From NCBI GenBank assembly GCA_021731215.1, contig JAKFXU010000299.1, forward strand, positions 1 through 6,515: a DNA stretch of 6,515 bases, given 5' to 3'. Every line of letters starts with the position of its first letter. Position 1 is the stretch's first letter. The notes under the pieces are model-generated. The model was not told the DNA's origin. It searched no databases and saw only the letters and a program-made list of their open reading frames with translations. Shown here in pieces: positions 5,875-6,515 of the stretch. A program made the translations under genes and the position numbers. Source of the stretch: Rhodoferax sp. GTDB taxonomy: Bacteria > Pseudomonadota > Gammaproteobacteria > Burkholderiales > Burkholderiaceae_C.

Positions 5875-6468
5875 ATGTCGTTCATTGTATCAAAAGTAAG
5901 TCAATTAACAAAATGCCTCAGCACCGTATTGAGTTCGACGGGCACAGCGAACCGCCTGGGCGGCCACGACGTGCTGGATGATGGCGGCGACTACAGCACC
6001 AGCAACGACGTTCTGTCGGGCGGGGGCAGAAAAGACCTGCTGATTGGCGGCGCCGGCGATGACGATATTCCCCAGGATGGCGGAGCCGATGTCACCCTCT
6101 ACGACACCAGGGGCGAAAACAACATCCTGCGCTTTGGCGCCGGCGTCAAGCAGGACAACATCAAACTGAACCTGGGCTCGCTGCTGCTGAACCTGGGCAA
6201 TGGCGACCAGGTGCATATCGCCGGCTTCGACCAGAACGATGTTTTCAACAGCTCGACCATCAGCGGATTCGAGTTTGCCGACGGCACGACGCTGAGCACG
6301 AATGAACTGCTGGCGCGCGGTTTTGACTTGGATGGCACGGCGGACGACGACCTGATCATCGGCGCCAGCACCACTGACAGGAGGCGATGGCGAACTGTTG
6401 CGGCAATTAGCAATAGCTGCAAAGCAGCGAACGATGAGGCAATCCATGCATGGAGGGCCGCAGCATGA
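5875..6468 (+). CDS. RTX calcium-binding protein remnant (probable pseudogene)
   Basis: The 197-codon frame carries a piece of an RTX protein, the class of substrate exported by HlyB/HlyD. Weak nonapeptide-like units run from GGHDVLDDGG (29-38) to LIGGAGDDDI (56-65). They are followed by a haemolysin-type calcium-binding-related domain (about 80-148: ENNILRFGAGVKQDNIKLNL, NGDQVHIAGF, FEFADGTTLSTNELL). A new repeat block starts at DLDGTADDDLIIGASTTDR (151-169). There the RTX reading stops: GGDGE continues only in the next frame from 6380, while this frame goes on with unrelated residues (170-197). The first 15 or so codons coincide with the toxin-antitoxin promoter, and the ATG has only a weak GAAGG 10 bases upstream. 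RTX proteins usually have hundreds to thousands of residues and a C-terminal secretion signal; neither the size nor a convincing signal is present. A short expressed protein cannot be excluded. Confidence 0.65.
   Translation: MSFIVSKVSQLTKCLSTVLSSTGTANRLGGHDVLDDGGDYSTSNDVLSGGGRKDLLIGGAGDDDIPQDGGADVTLYDTRGENNILRFGAGVKQDNIKLNLGSLLLNLGNGDQVHIAGFDQNDVFNSSTISGFEFADGTTLSTNELLARGFDLDGTADDDLIIGASTTDRRRWRTVAAISNSCKAANDEAIHAWRAAA
5884..5911 (-). promoter_or_regulatory. Putative promoter of the toxin-antitoxin operon
   Basis: Read on the minus strand, TTGTTA (complement of 5906-5911) and TACAAT (complement of 5884-5889) are 16 bases apart. TG precedes the -10 with one base between, giving an extended -10 (TGATACAAT). 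Transcription would start near 5877, about 44 bases before the antitoxin ATG. The DNA here is clearly more AT-rich than its flanks. Confidence 0.5.
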
Positions 6469-6515
6469 AAACCCCTCTCGCAATTGGGAAGCAAATCGCG
6501 AAACTTGGATTGTTG
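6465..6515 (+). CDS. 5' end of an unidentified gene, cut by the window edge
   Basis: An ATG at 6465 has a strong GGAGGG (6452-6457) 7 bases upstream and overlaps the preceding stop as ATGA. Seventeen codons are visible, reading MKTPLAIGKQIAKLGLL. The short helical start resembles the N-terminus of AbiEi-type antitoxins or other small DNA-binding proteins, but this is too little to identify it. The good ribosome binding site is the main support. Confidence 0.4.
   Translation, partial: MKTPLAIGKQIAKLGLL

Overview
The window looks like chromosome of a GC-rich betaproteobacterium, most likely a member of the Comamonadaceae (Rhodoferax/Polaromonas-like). That placement rests on codon use and on the style of the type I secretion genes and of an imperfect palindromic repeat inside one of them. 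It is inferred from reading, not from a search.

Layout, left to right. (1) Positions 1-242 hold no gene I can support. (2) A small HxlR-type winged-helix regulator (243-554, minus) is divergent from a ComFB-family protein (793-1080, plus). The 238 bases between them carry plausible promoters for both and a perfect 10-bp palindrome over the predicted regulator start site. (3) A 304-base gap (1081-1384) carries a 20-bp dyad just upstream of a putative promoter. (4) This leads into a two-gene operon, hlyB-like (1385-3682) and hlyD-like (3679-5112), joined by an ATGA overlap. These are the inner-membrane ABC exporter and the periplasmic adaptor of a haemolysin-type type I secretion system. The outer-membrane TolC partner is not here. 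(5) Convergent with hlyD and only 5 bases away is a toxin-antitoxin pair on the minus strand: an AbrB/SpoVT-type antitoxin (5525-5833) overlapping a PIN-domain VapC-type toxin (5118-5528) by 4 bp. (6) Beyond the antitoxin promoter lies a fragment of an RTX calcium-binding protein (reading 5875-6468). It has weak glycine-aspartate repeats and one haemolysin-type calcium-binding-related domain, and it loses its RTX frame near 6380. (7) A new reading frame with a good ribosome binding site begins at 6465 and leaves the window.

How it fits together: the intact exporter pair would carry a large RTX protein across both membranes. The only RTX sequence in the window is a remnant, cut off from the exporter by the toxin-antitoxin pair. 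The region therefore reads as an RTX secretion locus whose local cargo gene has decayed, been truncated or been rearranged, with the toxin-antitoxin cassette at the scar. The complete substrate, if any, must lie elsewhere. ComFB proteins have been reported as cyclic-dinucleotide receptors, so a link between second-messenger signalling and secretion of a surface or RTX protein is possible. Nothing in the sequence proves it. I see no clearly new biological system. The most interesting items are the toxin-antitoxin/RTX junction, the repeat absorbed into hlyD and the dyad in front of hlyB.
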